Source: Planctomycetota bacterium (lineage in GTDB: Bacteria; Planctomycetota; Planctomycetia; Isosphaerales; Isosphaeraceae). Taken from it: DNA of 32,901 bases. The stretch is from positions 1-32,901 of the forward strand of contig JAJYWB010000076.1 of NCBI GenBank assembly GCA_021791715.1, in the 5' to 3' direction. Positions 7,800 through 15,874 of this stretch are shown here, piece by piece. The notes below the pieces were generated by a model. That model worked only from the letters and a program-made list of their open reading frames with translations, was not told the origin of the DNA and did not search any database. Position 1 is the first letter of the stretch. Each line of letters begins with the position of its first letter. The position numbers and the translations under genes are program-made.

Positions 7800-8594
7800 A
7801 TGAACGCTCGAAGTCACGCGACGGATTCGTCGATATCCGGCGATGTCGTGCACGATTTTCCGGATCGACCGCTCTTGGATTTGATCCGCCGCGAGGGGCC
7901 GCTGACGGTCGCCGAGATGGCTCGGCGGATTGAAGTGACGCCGACTGCGATTCGCAATCGGTTGTCGAGGCTAGTGGGATCGGGGATGGTCGAGCGTAAG
8001 GTCGAGCATCACGGTCGGGGTCGGCCGCGGCACACGTATCAGGCGAGCGCCGAGACGCATCGTCGGTTGGGTCAAAATTACGCCGATTTGGCGGTTGTTC
8101 TTTGGGAAGAGATGATGCGTACGATCGACGACCGCAAATTGAGGCGGGCGTTGTTCGCGCGGATTATCGATCGTCTCGCCGAACATTATCGGTCGGAGAT
8201 GAGGGCCGAGTCGTGGCAGGGTCGGATGGTTCAGCTTGGGTCGATCCTCCATGATCGGGGAGTCGAGGCCGAGGTGACGGGGGGCGAGGGGGCTCTCTTG
8301 CCGATTTTGCGTCAGCATTCGTGCCCGTATCACGCATTAGCCGAAGTCGATCGCGCGGTTTGCGCGATGGAACGGAAGATGTTTGAGAAGTTGCTTGGTC
8401 AAGGTTTGCGGATCAGCCAATGCAGGCTCGACGGTCATCGGTCGTGCGATTTTGAGGCGAAGCCCGCGATCGAGCCGCGATTGATCACGATCGATCCTCC
8501 CGCGATCGCGCGGTCGCGTTCGGCGCGATCGCTTACGACCGCCGCGGCGTCGTCGTCCGCGGTTGAAGAGTTAACCCGGACGGAAACCGATTGA
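7800..8594 (+). CDS. sufR: SufR-like iron-sulfur-sensing transcriptional regulator
   Basis: A 264-residue DNA-binding regulator of the following suf genes. Residues about 24-80 form a winged helix of the ArsR/MarR type (PLTVAEMARRIEVTPTAIRN recognition region, wing RGRPRHTY). The C-terminal half carries four cysteines: Cys175 (SCPYHAL), Cys188 (AVCAMERKMFEKLLG), Cys208 (ISQCRL) and Cys216 (SCDFE), matching the CPY-...-CAME-...-C-F pattern of SufR, which binds a [4Fe-4S] cluster and represses suf when clusters are plentiful. The last 40 residues are low-complexity. A GGGGGTG site lies just before the ATG. It is followed 20 bases later by sufC on the same strand, so it probably heads the operon and represses its own transcription. 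Confidence 0.88.
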   Translation: MNARSHATDSSISGDVVHDFPDRPLLDLIRREGPLTVAEMARRIEVTPTAIRNRLSRLVGSGMVERKVEHHGRGRPRHTYQASAETHRRLGQNYADLAVVLWEEMMRTIDDRKLRRALFARIIDRLAEHYRSEMRAESWQGRMVQLGSILHDRGVEAEVTGGEGALLPILRQHSCPYHALAEVDRAVCAMERKMFEKLLGQGLRISQCRLDGHRSCDFEAKPAIEPRLITIDPPAIARSRSARSLTTAAASSSAVEELTRTETD

Positions 8595-8614
8595 AGGATT
8601 GAAAGCTTAGCTCC

Positions 8615-9448
8615 ATGACGAAAACACTCGAAATCAAAGACCTTCATGTCGCGATCGGAGGTAAAGAGATCCTCAAGGGGGTCGATTTGACGCTCCGGCA
8701 GGGGGAGATTCACGCGCTGATGGGCCCGAACGGATCGGGCAAAAGCACGTTGAGTTACGCCTTGATGGGTCATCCGTCGTACGAGGTCTTGGCGGGGACC
8801 GCCGAACTCGACGGCGAGAACATTCTTGAGCTCGAGGCCGACGAGCGAGCCAAGAAGGGCTTGTTTTTGGCGTTTCAGTACCCGACGGCGATCCCCGGGG
8901 TTACGGTCGCGAATTTTCTTCGCCACGCGGTGACGAACGTGCGCACTCCCGATCGCAAGGAGGGTGAGGATCTGATGCCGATGCGTGAATTCCGCAAGGA
9001 ATTGCGGGAGACGATGGAAGAGCTCGGCGTCGACGGCGAGTTCGCTCGCCGCTACCTCAACGAGGGATTTTCCGGCGGCGAGAAGAAACGCGCCGAGGTT
9101 TTACAGCTCGCGATGCTTCGTCCCGCTTTCGCGATCCTTGACGAAACCGACAGCGGTCTGGATATCGACGCGGTTCGGCTGGTGAGCGAAGGGGTGAACA
9201 AGGTCGCGGCGCGGGCCGGGACGGGTGTTCTCGTCATCACGCATTATCAGCGCATTCTCAATTACATCAAGCCTCAGTTCGTGCATATTTTGTTTGGAGG
9301 ACGGATCGTCGAGAACGGCGGGAACGAACTTGTCGACAAGCTTGAACGCGAGGGGTACGACTGGGTCCGCGAGAAGTATCCCGACGCCGCGGTCGACGAG
9401 GACGAGCTCGAGCGGCGCGCTCTCGCCGAGTCGAAGTTCGCGTTTTAA
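8615..9448 (+). CDS. sufC: Fe-S cluster assembly ATPase SufC
   Basis: A 277-residue ABC-type ATPase of the SufBCD scaffold complex. Visible motifs: Walker A GPNGSGKST (residues 37-45), Q-loop around FQYP (87-90), signature SGGEKKR (153-159), Walker B FAILDETDSGLD with Asp176/Glu177, and the H-loop histidine at 210 (VITHYQR). The LDETDSGLDIDA segment is diagnostic for SufC as opposed to transporter ATPases. Length is slightly above the usual 250, because of a C-terminal extension (EREGYDWVREKYPDA). SufC dimerises on SufB and SufD and drives the conformational change needed for cluster assembly. It acts in the cytosol and is transcribed with sufR and sufB. Confidence 0.97.
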   Translation: MTKTLEIKDLHVAIGGKEILKGVDLTLRQGEIHALMGPNGSGKSTLSYALMGHPSYEVLAGTAELDGENILELEADERAKKGLFLAFQYPTAIPGVTVANFLRHAVTNVRTPDRKEGEDLMPMREFRKELRETMEELGVDGEFARRYLNEGFSGGEKKRAEVLQLAMLRPAFAILDETDSGLDIDAVRLVSEGVNKVAARAGTGVLVITHYQRILNYIKPQFVHILFGGRIVENGGNELVDKLEREGYDWVREKYPDAAVDEDELERRALAESKFAF

Positions 9449-9479
9449 GACGACTCGACGTTTCGACGGGCCGAGCCGA

Positions 9480-9501
9480 AGCCGAATGCGATTCGGCTTT
9501 T
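9480..9501 (+). terminator. Stem-loop with short T-run between sufC and sufB
   Basis: AGCCGAA (9480-9486), loop TGCGA, TTCGGCT (9492-9498) form a perfect 7-bp stem, followed by TTTT (9498-9501). It looks like a weak intrinsic terminator or attenuator, or an mRNA processing hairpin, inside the operon 31 bases after the sufC stop. SufB has its own GGAAAGG site downstream. Confidence 0.4.
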
Positions 9502-9611
9502 CGAGCCGCCCGCTCGATTTCGATGAATACAGGCTTTTAAGAAATCAACTGAATTCACAAACGACCGGCCGGTTCGAAAGAATCCGGCGCAACCCGGAAA
9601 GGCGAGCGAAC

Positions 9612-11027
9612 ATGTCCGTCGATCTTTCGGCTCAGGTTGAGGGAATTAAAGACGAATACAAGTACGGCTTTCGCGATAGCGACGCCGATTACAGCTTCAA
9701 AAGCGGCAAGGGGCTGAGCCGTCGTCTCGTCGAGCAGATCTCGGAGATGAAGGGGGAGCCCGATTGGATGCGTCAATTTCGACTCAAGGCGCTCGAGGTT
9801 TTCCAGCAAAAGCCGACGCCGACCTGGGGGGGCGATCTGAGCGCGCTCAATTATGATGATATTCATTATTACATGAAGGCCGCGGATCGGCAGGGGAAGA
9901 CCTGGGACGACGTTCCCGCCGACATCAAGCGGACGTTCGACAAGCTCGGGATTCCCGAGGCCGAGCGGAAGTTCCTGGCGGGGGTGGGGGCGCAGTACGA
10001 ATCGGAAGTCGTCTATCATAGTTTGCGGGAGGATTTGCAGAAAAAGGGGGTGATTTTCGTCGACACCGACACGGCGGTGCGCGAGTATCCCGATCTTGTT
10101 CGCGAATATTTCGCGACGATCATTCCGATCCACGACAACAAGTTCGCGGCGCTCAACTCGGCGGTTTGGAGCGGCGGATCGTTCGTGTACATTCCCGCGG
10201 GGGTGAAGGTCGACATTCCGTTGCAGGCGTATTTCCGCATCAACACCGAGAACATGGGGCAATTTGAGCGCACGTTGATCATCGTCGAGGAGGGGGCTCA
10301 GGTTCATTATGTGGAGGGGTGCACGGCGCCGATCTACACGAGCGAGAGCCTTCATTCGGCGGTCGTCGAGATCGTCGTGAAGAAGGGGGGGCGGTGTCGG
10401 TACACGACGATCCAGAACTGGGCGAACAATATTTACAATCTTGTCACCAAGCGGGCCGTGGCTCATGAAGATGCGTTGATGGAGTGGGTCGACGGCAATC
10501 TCGGCAGTCGTCTGACGATGAAGTATCCCGCGGTTTATCTTGTGGGGGAGGGGGCTCGGGGCGAGATTTTATCGATCGCGTTCGCGGGGAAGGGGCAGCA
10601 TCAAGACGCGGGCGGCAAGGTGGTTCACGCGGCGCCGAACACGAGTTCGCGGATCATCTCGAAGAGCATCAGCAAGAACGGCGGACGCGCGAGTTACCGG
10701 GGGCTTCTGAAGGTGGCCGACGGGGCGCACGGGTCGAAATCGAACGTCGTATGCGACGCGCTCATTCTCGATTCGGCGAGCCGATCCGACACGTATCCTT
10801 ATATCGAGATCGACGAGGACGACGTTAAGATCGGCCACGAGGCGAGCGTTTCGAAGATCGGCGAGGAGCAGCTTTTTTACCTGATGAGCCGCGGTCTTTC
10901 CGAGGCCGAGGCTTCCACTTTGATCGTCAGCGGGTTCATCGAGCCGCTCGTCAAGGAGTTGCCGATGGAATACGCGGTCGAGATGAACAAGCTGATCCAA
11001 CTGCAGATGGAAGGATCGGTCGGATAA
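9612..11027 (+). CDS. sufB: Fe-S cluster scaffold protein SufB
   Basis: A 471-residue scaffold subunit on which [Fe-S] clusters are built. The frame is open from 9225, but 9612 is chosen as start: it has a GGAAAGG site about 10 bases upstream and gives the family-typical length and N-terminus (MSVDLSAQVEGIKDEYKYGF). Sulfur-accepting Cys381 lies in SNVVCDAL, equivalent to E. coli Cys405, and Glu410 (KIGHEAS) matches E. coli Glu434 at the SufB-SufD interface. Further cysteines are at 237 and 262. The beta-helix core (residues 220-400) and the C-terminal SufC-binding helices (GLSEAEASTLIVSGFIEP) are complete. It forms SufBC2D with the neighbouring products. Confidence 0.97.
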   Translation: MSVDLSAQVEGIKDEYKYGFRDSDADYSFKSGKGLSRRLVEQISEMKGEPDWMRQFRLKALEVFQQKPTPTWGGDLSALNYDDIHYYMKAADRQGKTWDDVPADIKRTFDKLGIPEAERKFLAGVGAQYESEVVYHSLREDLQKKGVIFVDTDTAVREYPDLVREYFATIIPIHDNKFAALNSAVWSGGSFVYIPAGVKVDIPLQAYFRINTENMGQFERTLIIVEEGAQVHYVEGCTAPIYTSESLHSAVVEIVVKKGGRCRYTTIQNWANNIYNLVTKRAVAHEDALMEWVDGNLGSRLTMKYPAVYLVGEGARGEILSIAFAGKGQHQDAGGKVVHAAPNTSSRIISKSISKNGGRASYRGLLKVADGAHGSKSNVVCDALILDSASRSDTYPYIEIDEDDVKIGHEASVSKIGEEQLFYLMSRGLSEAEASTLIVSGFIEPLVKELPMEYAVEMNKLIQLQMEGSVG

Positions 11028-11098
11028 TCGATTGCTTGCACGTTCCTCGGTTTACGCGTGATCTCGATAAGAGTGTTCAGATTTCAAGGATCTTTACG

Positions 11099-11440
11099 AT
11101 GAAAGATCAAGAATCCGATGTGAACCGAGAAGCCGGCGGGGCGAGCGACGCTCTCGTTTTCCTGCGAGATCAAACGGTGATCGGCGACGAAGTTCACCGA
11201 GGGGGCGATCATCACAAAGAGGATTCTCGTTCGACCGCGCGCTTGACCGAGCCGGTTCAATCGCTTTTAGGTTCATTCGATCGATTGTCGGTCGACGAGC
11301 GACACGCGTTCTCGGTCGAGATCCTTCGTCGTACGCTCGATCGCGATTATCCGCCGCTTGACGACGAGGCGCTCGATCGGATCGCGGACGAATCGTTCCA
11401 AGAATACGATCAACGCGAGCCGGCCGATGCTTACCTATGA
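11099..11440 (+). CDS. Putative antitoxin of a MazF-type pair
   Basis: A 113-residue protein, acidic and helical. The start at 11099 is preferred over 11036 because AAGGA lies about 8 bases upstream. The C-terminal part, LSVDERHAFSVEILRRTLD then PLDDEALDRIADESFQEYDQR, resembles the addiction-module-component type of antitoxin. It overlaps the following toxin gene by 14 bases, a common translational coupling in type II toxin-antitoxin pairs. It sits 71 bases downstream of sufB and upstream of sufD, on the same strand. No DNA-binding fold is obvious in the N-terminal half, which is low in recognisable motifs. The pairing is inferred from order, overlap and composition. Confidence 0.62.
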   Translation: MKDQESDVNREAGGASDALVFLRDQTVIGDEVHRGGDHHKEDSRSTARLTEPVQSLLGSFDRLSVDERHAFSVEILRRTLDRDYPPLDDEALDRIADESFQEYDQREPADAYL

Positions 11441-11723
11441 GCGAGGCGAGGTTTGGCTGATCGATCTCGGCTACGCGGCCAAGATCAGACCCTGCTTAAT
11501 CATGAGTATTCCACCCCTGGATGAGGATCGGGCTTTGATCACGGTTATCCCTCATACGACAAGCCCTCGGGGATCACGTTTCGATGTTGCGGTTTCAACA
11601 ACGTTCCATCGATCGGGGGTGTCTGACGCGCAGAATCCGATCACGACAAATCAATCGAAATTGATTCGAAAACTCGGCGGGCTTTCGGATGATCAATTGC
11701 GATCGGTTGAAAGCGCTCTGTGA
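11427..11723 (+). CDS. MazF/PemK-family endoribonuclease toxin
   Basis: A 98-residue toxin beginning at the ATG at 11427, which overlaps the antitoxin stop. The opening YERGEVWLIDLG and KIRPCLIMS are the hallmark of the MazF/PemK fold (G-VW-..., RP-L-), with the later conserved part ...NPITTNQSKLIRKLGGLSDDQL. MazF enzymes cut single-stranded mRNA at short sequences. The frame is open further upstream (to 11358), but that part is antitoxin coding sequence in another frame. It ends 31 bases before sufD. Its location inside the suf operon is unusual. All segments seem intact, so it is likely functional. Confidence 0.85.
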   Translation: MLTYERGEVWLIDLGYAAKIRPCLIMSIPPLDEDRALITVIPHTTSPRGSRFDVAVSTTFHRSGVSDAQNPITTNQSKLIRKLGGLSDDQLRSVESAL

Positions 11724-11754
11724 ACCCGGCTCGACCTTTGATGAGATTTCTTCC

Positions 11755-13152
11755 ATGACGATATCGGAACTTGATAGGAACAGTAAGACCGAGACGTTTT
11801 CCGATCGGTCTTTCCAGGCGTTTATCGAGGGGCTTGTCGAGCCTTCGTGGGCGATCGATCGGCGTCGCGAGGCGTTCGCGGCGTTTCAGGCTTTAGGCAT
11901 GCCTTCATCGCGTGAGGAGGAATGGCGGCGGACGGACATTCGGGCGTTTAAACTCGAACGGTTCGCTCCCGCGAGTGTTACGGATTCGGCTTCCGTGGAC
12001 GAGGTTCAAGCGGTTTCGGCGGCGGGCGCGCTGCTCTCGGAGCGGTATGCGACGGGGCTTGTGAGGCTCGACGGTCGAGTCGTCGGGGGATCTTCTTCTG
12101 CCGCCGGGCTTCCGCCGGGAGTTTTGTTGCTCGGGCTCGACGAGGCGATTCGGACGGTACCCGAACTGGTGCGGCGTTATTTGCTGACGACGGCGGTCGA
12201 TCCGCGTGTCGACAAATTCGCCGCGCTTCACGCGGCTTTTTGGAACGGCGGGGCGTTTCTTTATGTTCCGAAAGGGACGAGGGTCGAGGCGCCGCTTTAT
12301 CATTTAATCGGTATGTCTTCGGCTCGTCGTTTTGACGCGAGTCATACGCTTGTGGTTTTGGAGGAGGGGGCTGAGGCGACGTTGGTTCAAGAGACGACGA
12401 GCGTCGATCCTGCTCGCGGCGAGGCGTTGCACGCGGGGGCCGTCGAGTTGATCGTGGGGGCGGGGGCTAAGCTTCGATTCGTGAACATTCAAAATTGGAA
12501 TGATGCGACGTGGCATTTTAGTCGCGAGCGAGCGGTCGTGGCGACCGGGGGCGCGTTGCAATGGACGGTGGGGGGATTGGGGTCGCGGCTTTCGAAGGTG
12601 AATCAGGAGGTTGCGCTCGAGGGGAGCGGGGCGCGAGCGCAGGTGAACGGGGTGATGTTCACGACGGGTAAGCAGCATCTCGCGTATTTCACGCGTCAAG
12701 ATCACGCGGCGCCCGATACGTCGAGCGATCTATTATACAAAGCGGGTTTGATGGATCGATCACGGATCGTCTGGAAGGGGATGATTCGGGTTGAGAAGGG
12801 GGCTCAGAAGACCGACGCGTATCAGAAGAACGACAATTTGGTGTTGTCGGACGAGGCGCGGTCGGATTCGATTCCGGGCCTTGAAATCGAGGCCGACGAC
12901 GTTCGCTGCACGCACGGGGCGACCGCGGGGCGCGTCGACGACGAGATGATTTTTTACGCACGGTCGCGCGGAATCGCCAAGAACGAGGCGATTCGGCTGA
13001 TCGTCGAGGGGTTCTTCGCGAACGTTTACGATCGGATTTCGCTGGAACCCGTTCAGGAAACGCTGCGCGGCGCGGTCGCCGCCAAATTGATGCTCGATCG
13101 TTCGCGGGAAGGCGCGGCGGCGGGCGCTCCCGCGCTCGAAAGATCCCGTTGA
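11755..13152 (+). CDS. sufD: Fe-S cluster scaffold protein SufD
   Basis: A 465-residue partner of SufB. The start at 11755 follows the toxin stop and gives a family-like N-terminus; an open extension upstream overlaps the toxin gene. Residues 55-70 (EEEWRRTDIRAFKLERF) are the conserved SufD N-terminal motif, residues 150-180 match the KFAALHAAFWNGGAFLYVPK segment, and His387 lies in DVRCTHGATAGRVDDE, equivalent to the iron-ligand His360 of E. coli SufD. The C-terminal SufC-binding helices (GIAKNEAIRLIVEGFF) are present, followed by a short low-complexity tail. The gene is separated from sufB by the toxin-antitoxin pair but remains collinear; the next gene begins 32 bases after its stop. Confidence 0.95.
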   Translation: MTISELDRNSKTETFSDRSFQAFIEGLVEPSWAIDRRREAFAAFQALGMPSSREEEWRRTDIRAFKLERFAPASVTDSASVDEVQAVSAAGALLSERYATGLVRLDGRVVGGSSSAAGLPPGVLLLGLDEAIRTVPELVRRYLLTTAVDPRVDKFAALHAAFWNGGAFLYVPKGTRVEAPLYHLIGMSSARRFDASHTLVVLEEGAEATLVQETTSVDPARGEALHAGAVELIVGAGAKLRFVNIQNWNDATWHFSRERAVVATGGALQWTVGGLGSRLSKVNQEVALEGSGARAQVNGVMFTTGKQHLAYFTRQDHAAPDTSSDLLYKAGLMDRSRIVWKGMIRVEKGAQKTDAYQKNDNLVLSDEARSDSIPGLEIEADDVRCTHGATAGRVDDEMIFYARSRGIAKNEAIRLIVEGFFANVYDRISLEPVQETLRGAVAAKLMLDRSREGAAAGAPALERSR

Positions 13153-13184
13153 TGAATCCACCAGGAAAAGAGGTTTCACTTAAG

Positions 13185-14039
13185 ATGCCCGAAACGTATG
13201 CTCATCCCGAGGTGTTGGTTACATCCGCGTGGGTTCTCGACCACAAATCCGACCCCAAGGTGCGGATCGTCGAGAGCGACGAGGACGTTTTGCTGTACGA
13301 GATGGGGCACGTCCCCGGCGCGGTCAAGATCGATTGGCAGGGGGATCTCCAGGATCAACTGATTCGTGATTATATCGGCGCCGATAAGTTCGCGCAGATT
13401 TGTTCACGTTGTGGAATCGCTCCCGATACGACGGTCGTCTTTTACGGCGACAAATCGAATTGGTGGGCGTGCTACGCGTTCTGGGCGTTCAAGTTGTTCG
13501 GCCACGCCGATTGTCGGATCATTAACGGCGGTCGCAAGCTTTGGGTCGATCGCAACCTTCCGCTTACGAAGGAGGTTCCGCATTATCCCGCGACCGATTA
13601 CAAGGTGGGAGAGAGCGGAGAGAAGCGGATTCGCGCGTTTCGCGACGACGTATTCGAGCATTTGAAGGCGAAGAAGCCGTTGCTCGACGTGCGGAGTCCG
13701 AAGGAGTTCACGGGCGAGATGTTGCACATGGAGGATTATCCTCAGGAGGGATCGCTGCGGGGCGGGCACATTCCGGGGGCGAAGAGCGTACCCTGGAGCC
13801 GAGCCGTCAACGACGACGGTACGTTCAAAAGCGCGTCCGAGCTGAAGGCGATTTACGAGAAAGAGATCGGTCTTAAATCGACCGACGACGTGATCGCTTA
13901 TTGCCGGATCGGCGAGCGTTCGAGCCTCACCTGGTTCGTGCTCACGTATCTGCTCGGTTATCCCAATGTGCGCAATTACGACGGTTCGTGGTGCGAATGG
14001 GGCAATTTGGTTCGCGTTCCGATCGCCAAAGGCGCGTGA
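13185..14039 (+). CDS. Two-domain rhodanese-type sulfurtransferase
   Basis: A 284-residue thiosulfate sulfurtransferase-like protein. Start 13185 (MPETYAHPEVLV) is preferred over upstream in-frame starts at 13149/13152 because an AGAGG site lies 11 bases before it and homologs begin like this. The N-terminal domain (about 10-130) has VVFYGDKSNWW in the active-site loop position, with Asp instead of Cys, so it is probably inactive and structural. The C-terminal domain (about 145-280) carries the catalytic Cys240 in YCRIGERSS. Such enzymes move sulfane sulfur. Its place in the suf operon, in which no cysteine desulfurase is seen, suggests it could feed or modulate sulfur supply; that role is inference. 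Confidence 0.9.
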   Translation: MPETYAHPEVLVTSAWVLDHKSDPKVRIVESDEDVLLYEMGHVPGAVKIDWQGDLQDQLIRDYIGADKFAQICSRCGIAPDTTVVFYGDKSNWWACYAFWAFKLFGHADCRIINGGRKLWVDRNLPLTKEVPHYPATDYKVGESGEKRIRAFRDDVFEHLKAKKPLLDVRSPKEFTGEMLHMEDYPQEGSLRGGHIPGAKSVPWSRAVNDDGTFKSASELKAIYEKEIGLKSTDDVIAYCRIGERSSLTWFVLTYLLGYPNVRNYDGSWCEWGNLVRVPIAKGA

Positions 14040-14218
14040 CGCGAGGCGAAACGGAGCGATGAATGCTGCGCGGTCGCGACGAGCTTTCGAGGAGCGTCGC
14101 GGCCGCGAAGAGCGCGGCGTTCACGGAGGGTTACCCGCGGGTTTTTCTTCGAATATCGAACGCATCGACGTGATTTTTCAAAAGAATCCGAGAACTCTTA
14201 ATATTAAAAGTGTTGCTT

Positions 14219-14674
14219 ATGCCTTTGAAATTAAACGAATTGATCGAGGAATTGCGCGAAGCCGATCGTCAAGAGCGCATCGAATTGTTGATCGATTTGG
14301 CCAAGTCGCTTCGTCCGCTTCCCGCGCGGCTCGAGGCGTTGAAAGATTCGACGCATCGTGTGGAGGAGTGTCAATCGCCGGTGTTTTTGTTTGTCGAACC
14401 CGCCGACGGGGTTCTCGAGATTCATGCCGACGCTCCGATCGAGGCGCCGACGGTTCGCGGATTTGTATCGTTGCTTGTCGAGGGTCTTTCGGGGGGGACG
14501 ATCGAAGAGATATTAAGCGTTCCCGACGATCTGGTCGATCGCGCCGGGTTGGTCGAGATCCTCGGAATGCTTCGAGTTCGCGGATTGACGGGAGTTTTGC
14601 GGCGGGTGAAGCGTGAGGCGACCAAGGCCGAGATCGGCCGGTCCGAGGGTTCGGGGAAATCGGCGATCGGTTGA
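14219..14674 (+). CDS. sufE: Cysteine desulfuration protein SufE
   Basis: A 151-residue sulfur-shuttle protein. It takes persulfide sulfur from a cysteine desulfurase and passes it to SufB. The conserved EECQSPVFLF holds Cys51, the same number as the catalytic cysteine in E. coli SufE. The later motif GLSGGTIEEILSVPDDLV and GMLRVRGLTGVLRRVK match the SufE/YgdK fold. ATG 14219 is preferred; GTG 14210 is in frame but adds only three residues. The last 15 residues are extra. The 179-base gap after the rhodanese gene holds no other gene. Presence of SufE implies a SufS-like partner encoded elsewhere. Confidence 0.93.
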   Translation: MPLKLNELIEELREADRQERIELLIDLAKSLRPLPARLEALKDSTHRVEECQSPVFLFVEPADGVLEIHADAPIEAPTVRGFVSLLVEGLSGGTIEEILSVPDDLVDRAGLVEILGMLRVRGLTGVLRRVKREATKAEIGRSEGSGKSAIG

Positions 14675-14792
14675 ATCGGATCGACGAATTCCGTCGCAAA
14701 GTCGTCGGGCTTTGCAACGATCGAGTATCAAAGGTTTAATGGTTCAAAGAGCTTTCAAGACAGTGAGTTTATATGAAAGGAGCTGCATGTAG

Positions 14793-15107
14793 ATGATACC
14801 TGGTTATATGCTTGCGGCGGTTCCGGGCGAGGTGGGGGTCGGCGGGAAGAAGCTGCTCGACGTGGCGGGTCGAGCGGTGGCGCTGTTCAACGTCGACGGG
14901 GCGTTTTACGCGATCGACGACGTATGTACGCACGACGGCGGTCCGCTGGCGGAGGGGGAGCTTTTGGGTTGCGAGGTGATGTGCCCGCGTCATGGGGCGA
15001 GGTTCGACGTACGGACGGGGAAGGCTTTATGCATGCCGGCGTTCGAGTCGGTGGCGACACGTGACGTTCGTGTTGATGAGGACGGCGTTCACATCGCGGT
15101 GGATTGA
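14793..15107 (+). CDS. Rieske-type [2Fe-2S] ferredoxin
   Basis: A 104-residue soluble electron carrier, like the non-heme ferredoxin component of aromatic dioxygenases and related small Rieske proteins. Cluster ligands are visible in CTHDGGPL (Cys45, His47) and CPRHGARFDV (Cys64, His67). There is no signal peptide or transmembrane helix. An AAAGGAG site lies 10 bases before the ATG. No oxygenase or reductase gene is adjacent; association with suf genes is common in several phyla. It may be an electron donor to cluster assembly, which is inference. Confidence 0.93.
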   Translation: MIPGYMLAAVPGEVGVGGKKLLDVAGRAVALFNVDGAFYAIDDVCTHDGGPLAEGELLGCEVMCPRHGARFDVRTGKALCMPAFESVATRDVRVDEDGVHIAVD

Positions 15108-15185
15108 ATCGGGCGATCACGTTAAGATCGGTGTCGTTTTGATGAGAAAAGGCGTCCGTGGCGATGTTATCAAGGGGATATTCTC

Positions 15186-15485
15186 ATGGTTGATCAAGCG
15201 GCGGTCGTCGAGGCTTTGAAGTTGGTGAAGGATCCCGAGCTCAACGTCAATGTGGTTGATCTGGGCTTGGTGTATGCGATTCAAACGCGCGAGGGAGAAG
15301 TCGACGTGGATATGACGTTGACGAGTCCCGCGTGTCCGGCCGGCCCTGAGATTTTATCGAAAGCGGTGGCGGCGATTGAAAAGATCGAAGGCGTTTCAAA
15401 AGCGAACGTCAAGATGGTGATGTCTCCTCCCTGGTCCCCGGCGCGAATGACCGACGCGGCGCGGGATGAACTCGGCATATTTTGA
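15186..15485 (+). CDS. SufT/MIP18-family (DUF59) Fe-S assembly factor
   Basis: A 99-residue protein of the metal-sulfur cluster assembly family. The hallmark segments are DPELNVNVVDLGLVY (residues 16-30), TLTSPACP (45-51, with conserved Cys50) and PPWSPARMTDAARDELG (81-97). Relatives such as SufT and PaaD mature Fe-S proteins under high demand. An AAGGGGATATTCTC leader precedes the ATG. It is the last gene of the suf operon, followed by a hairpin at 15594. Confidence 0.92.
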   Translation: MVDQAAVVEALKLVKDPELNVNVVDLGLVYAIQTREGEVDVDMTLTSPACPAGPEILSKAVAAIEKIEGVSKANVKMVMSPPWSPARMTDAARDELGIF

Positions 15486-15593
15486 CAAAGCGTCGGTTCC
15501 ACTCTCTTCGTCGCGACCTCCCCGTCGTGACAGTTGTTTTCATCGATTTGACCGCCGATTCGCGCATTTGAGCTTTGTTTAGGCCATATGATT

Positions 15594-15611
15594 CCGGCTT
15601 TAAGCCGGTTT
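15594..15611 (+). terminator. Hairpin after the suf operon
   Basis: CCGGCT-TTA-AGCCGG, then TTTG, forms a 6-bp GC-rich stem about 110 bases after the last suf gene. It is a plausible but weak terminator because the T-run is short. The remaining intergenic sequence (15486-15874) shows no further gene and presumably contains the promoter of the next regulator. Confidence 0.4.
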
Positions 15612-15874
15612 GTCGCTTCTCGGCATCATTTCCGTAATTGCTTGCAATCGCCGTCACGATTGATAGTGAGAATGGTTAAACTGATGAGAGCGAGGATTGG
15701 ATCGATGGGGGGGATTCGATCCGCCAAGAAAAACCACCATCGACATCTTTTTGCTTGACGTGTATTTCGGGTTGATTTACGAACGAGAATGTCTCGCGAA
15801 TCTGAGATTCGACGATTGAAACCTCGGAAGAGCCGTGCACAGAGGGGGCTCCCGCGAGTCGGGATGATTGCGAC

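Noticed and set aside
9555..10466. 303-residue minus-strand ORF opposite sufB
   Set aside because: Antisense shadow of a clearly identified gene in GC-rich DNA.
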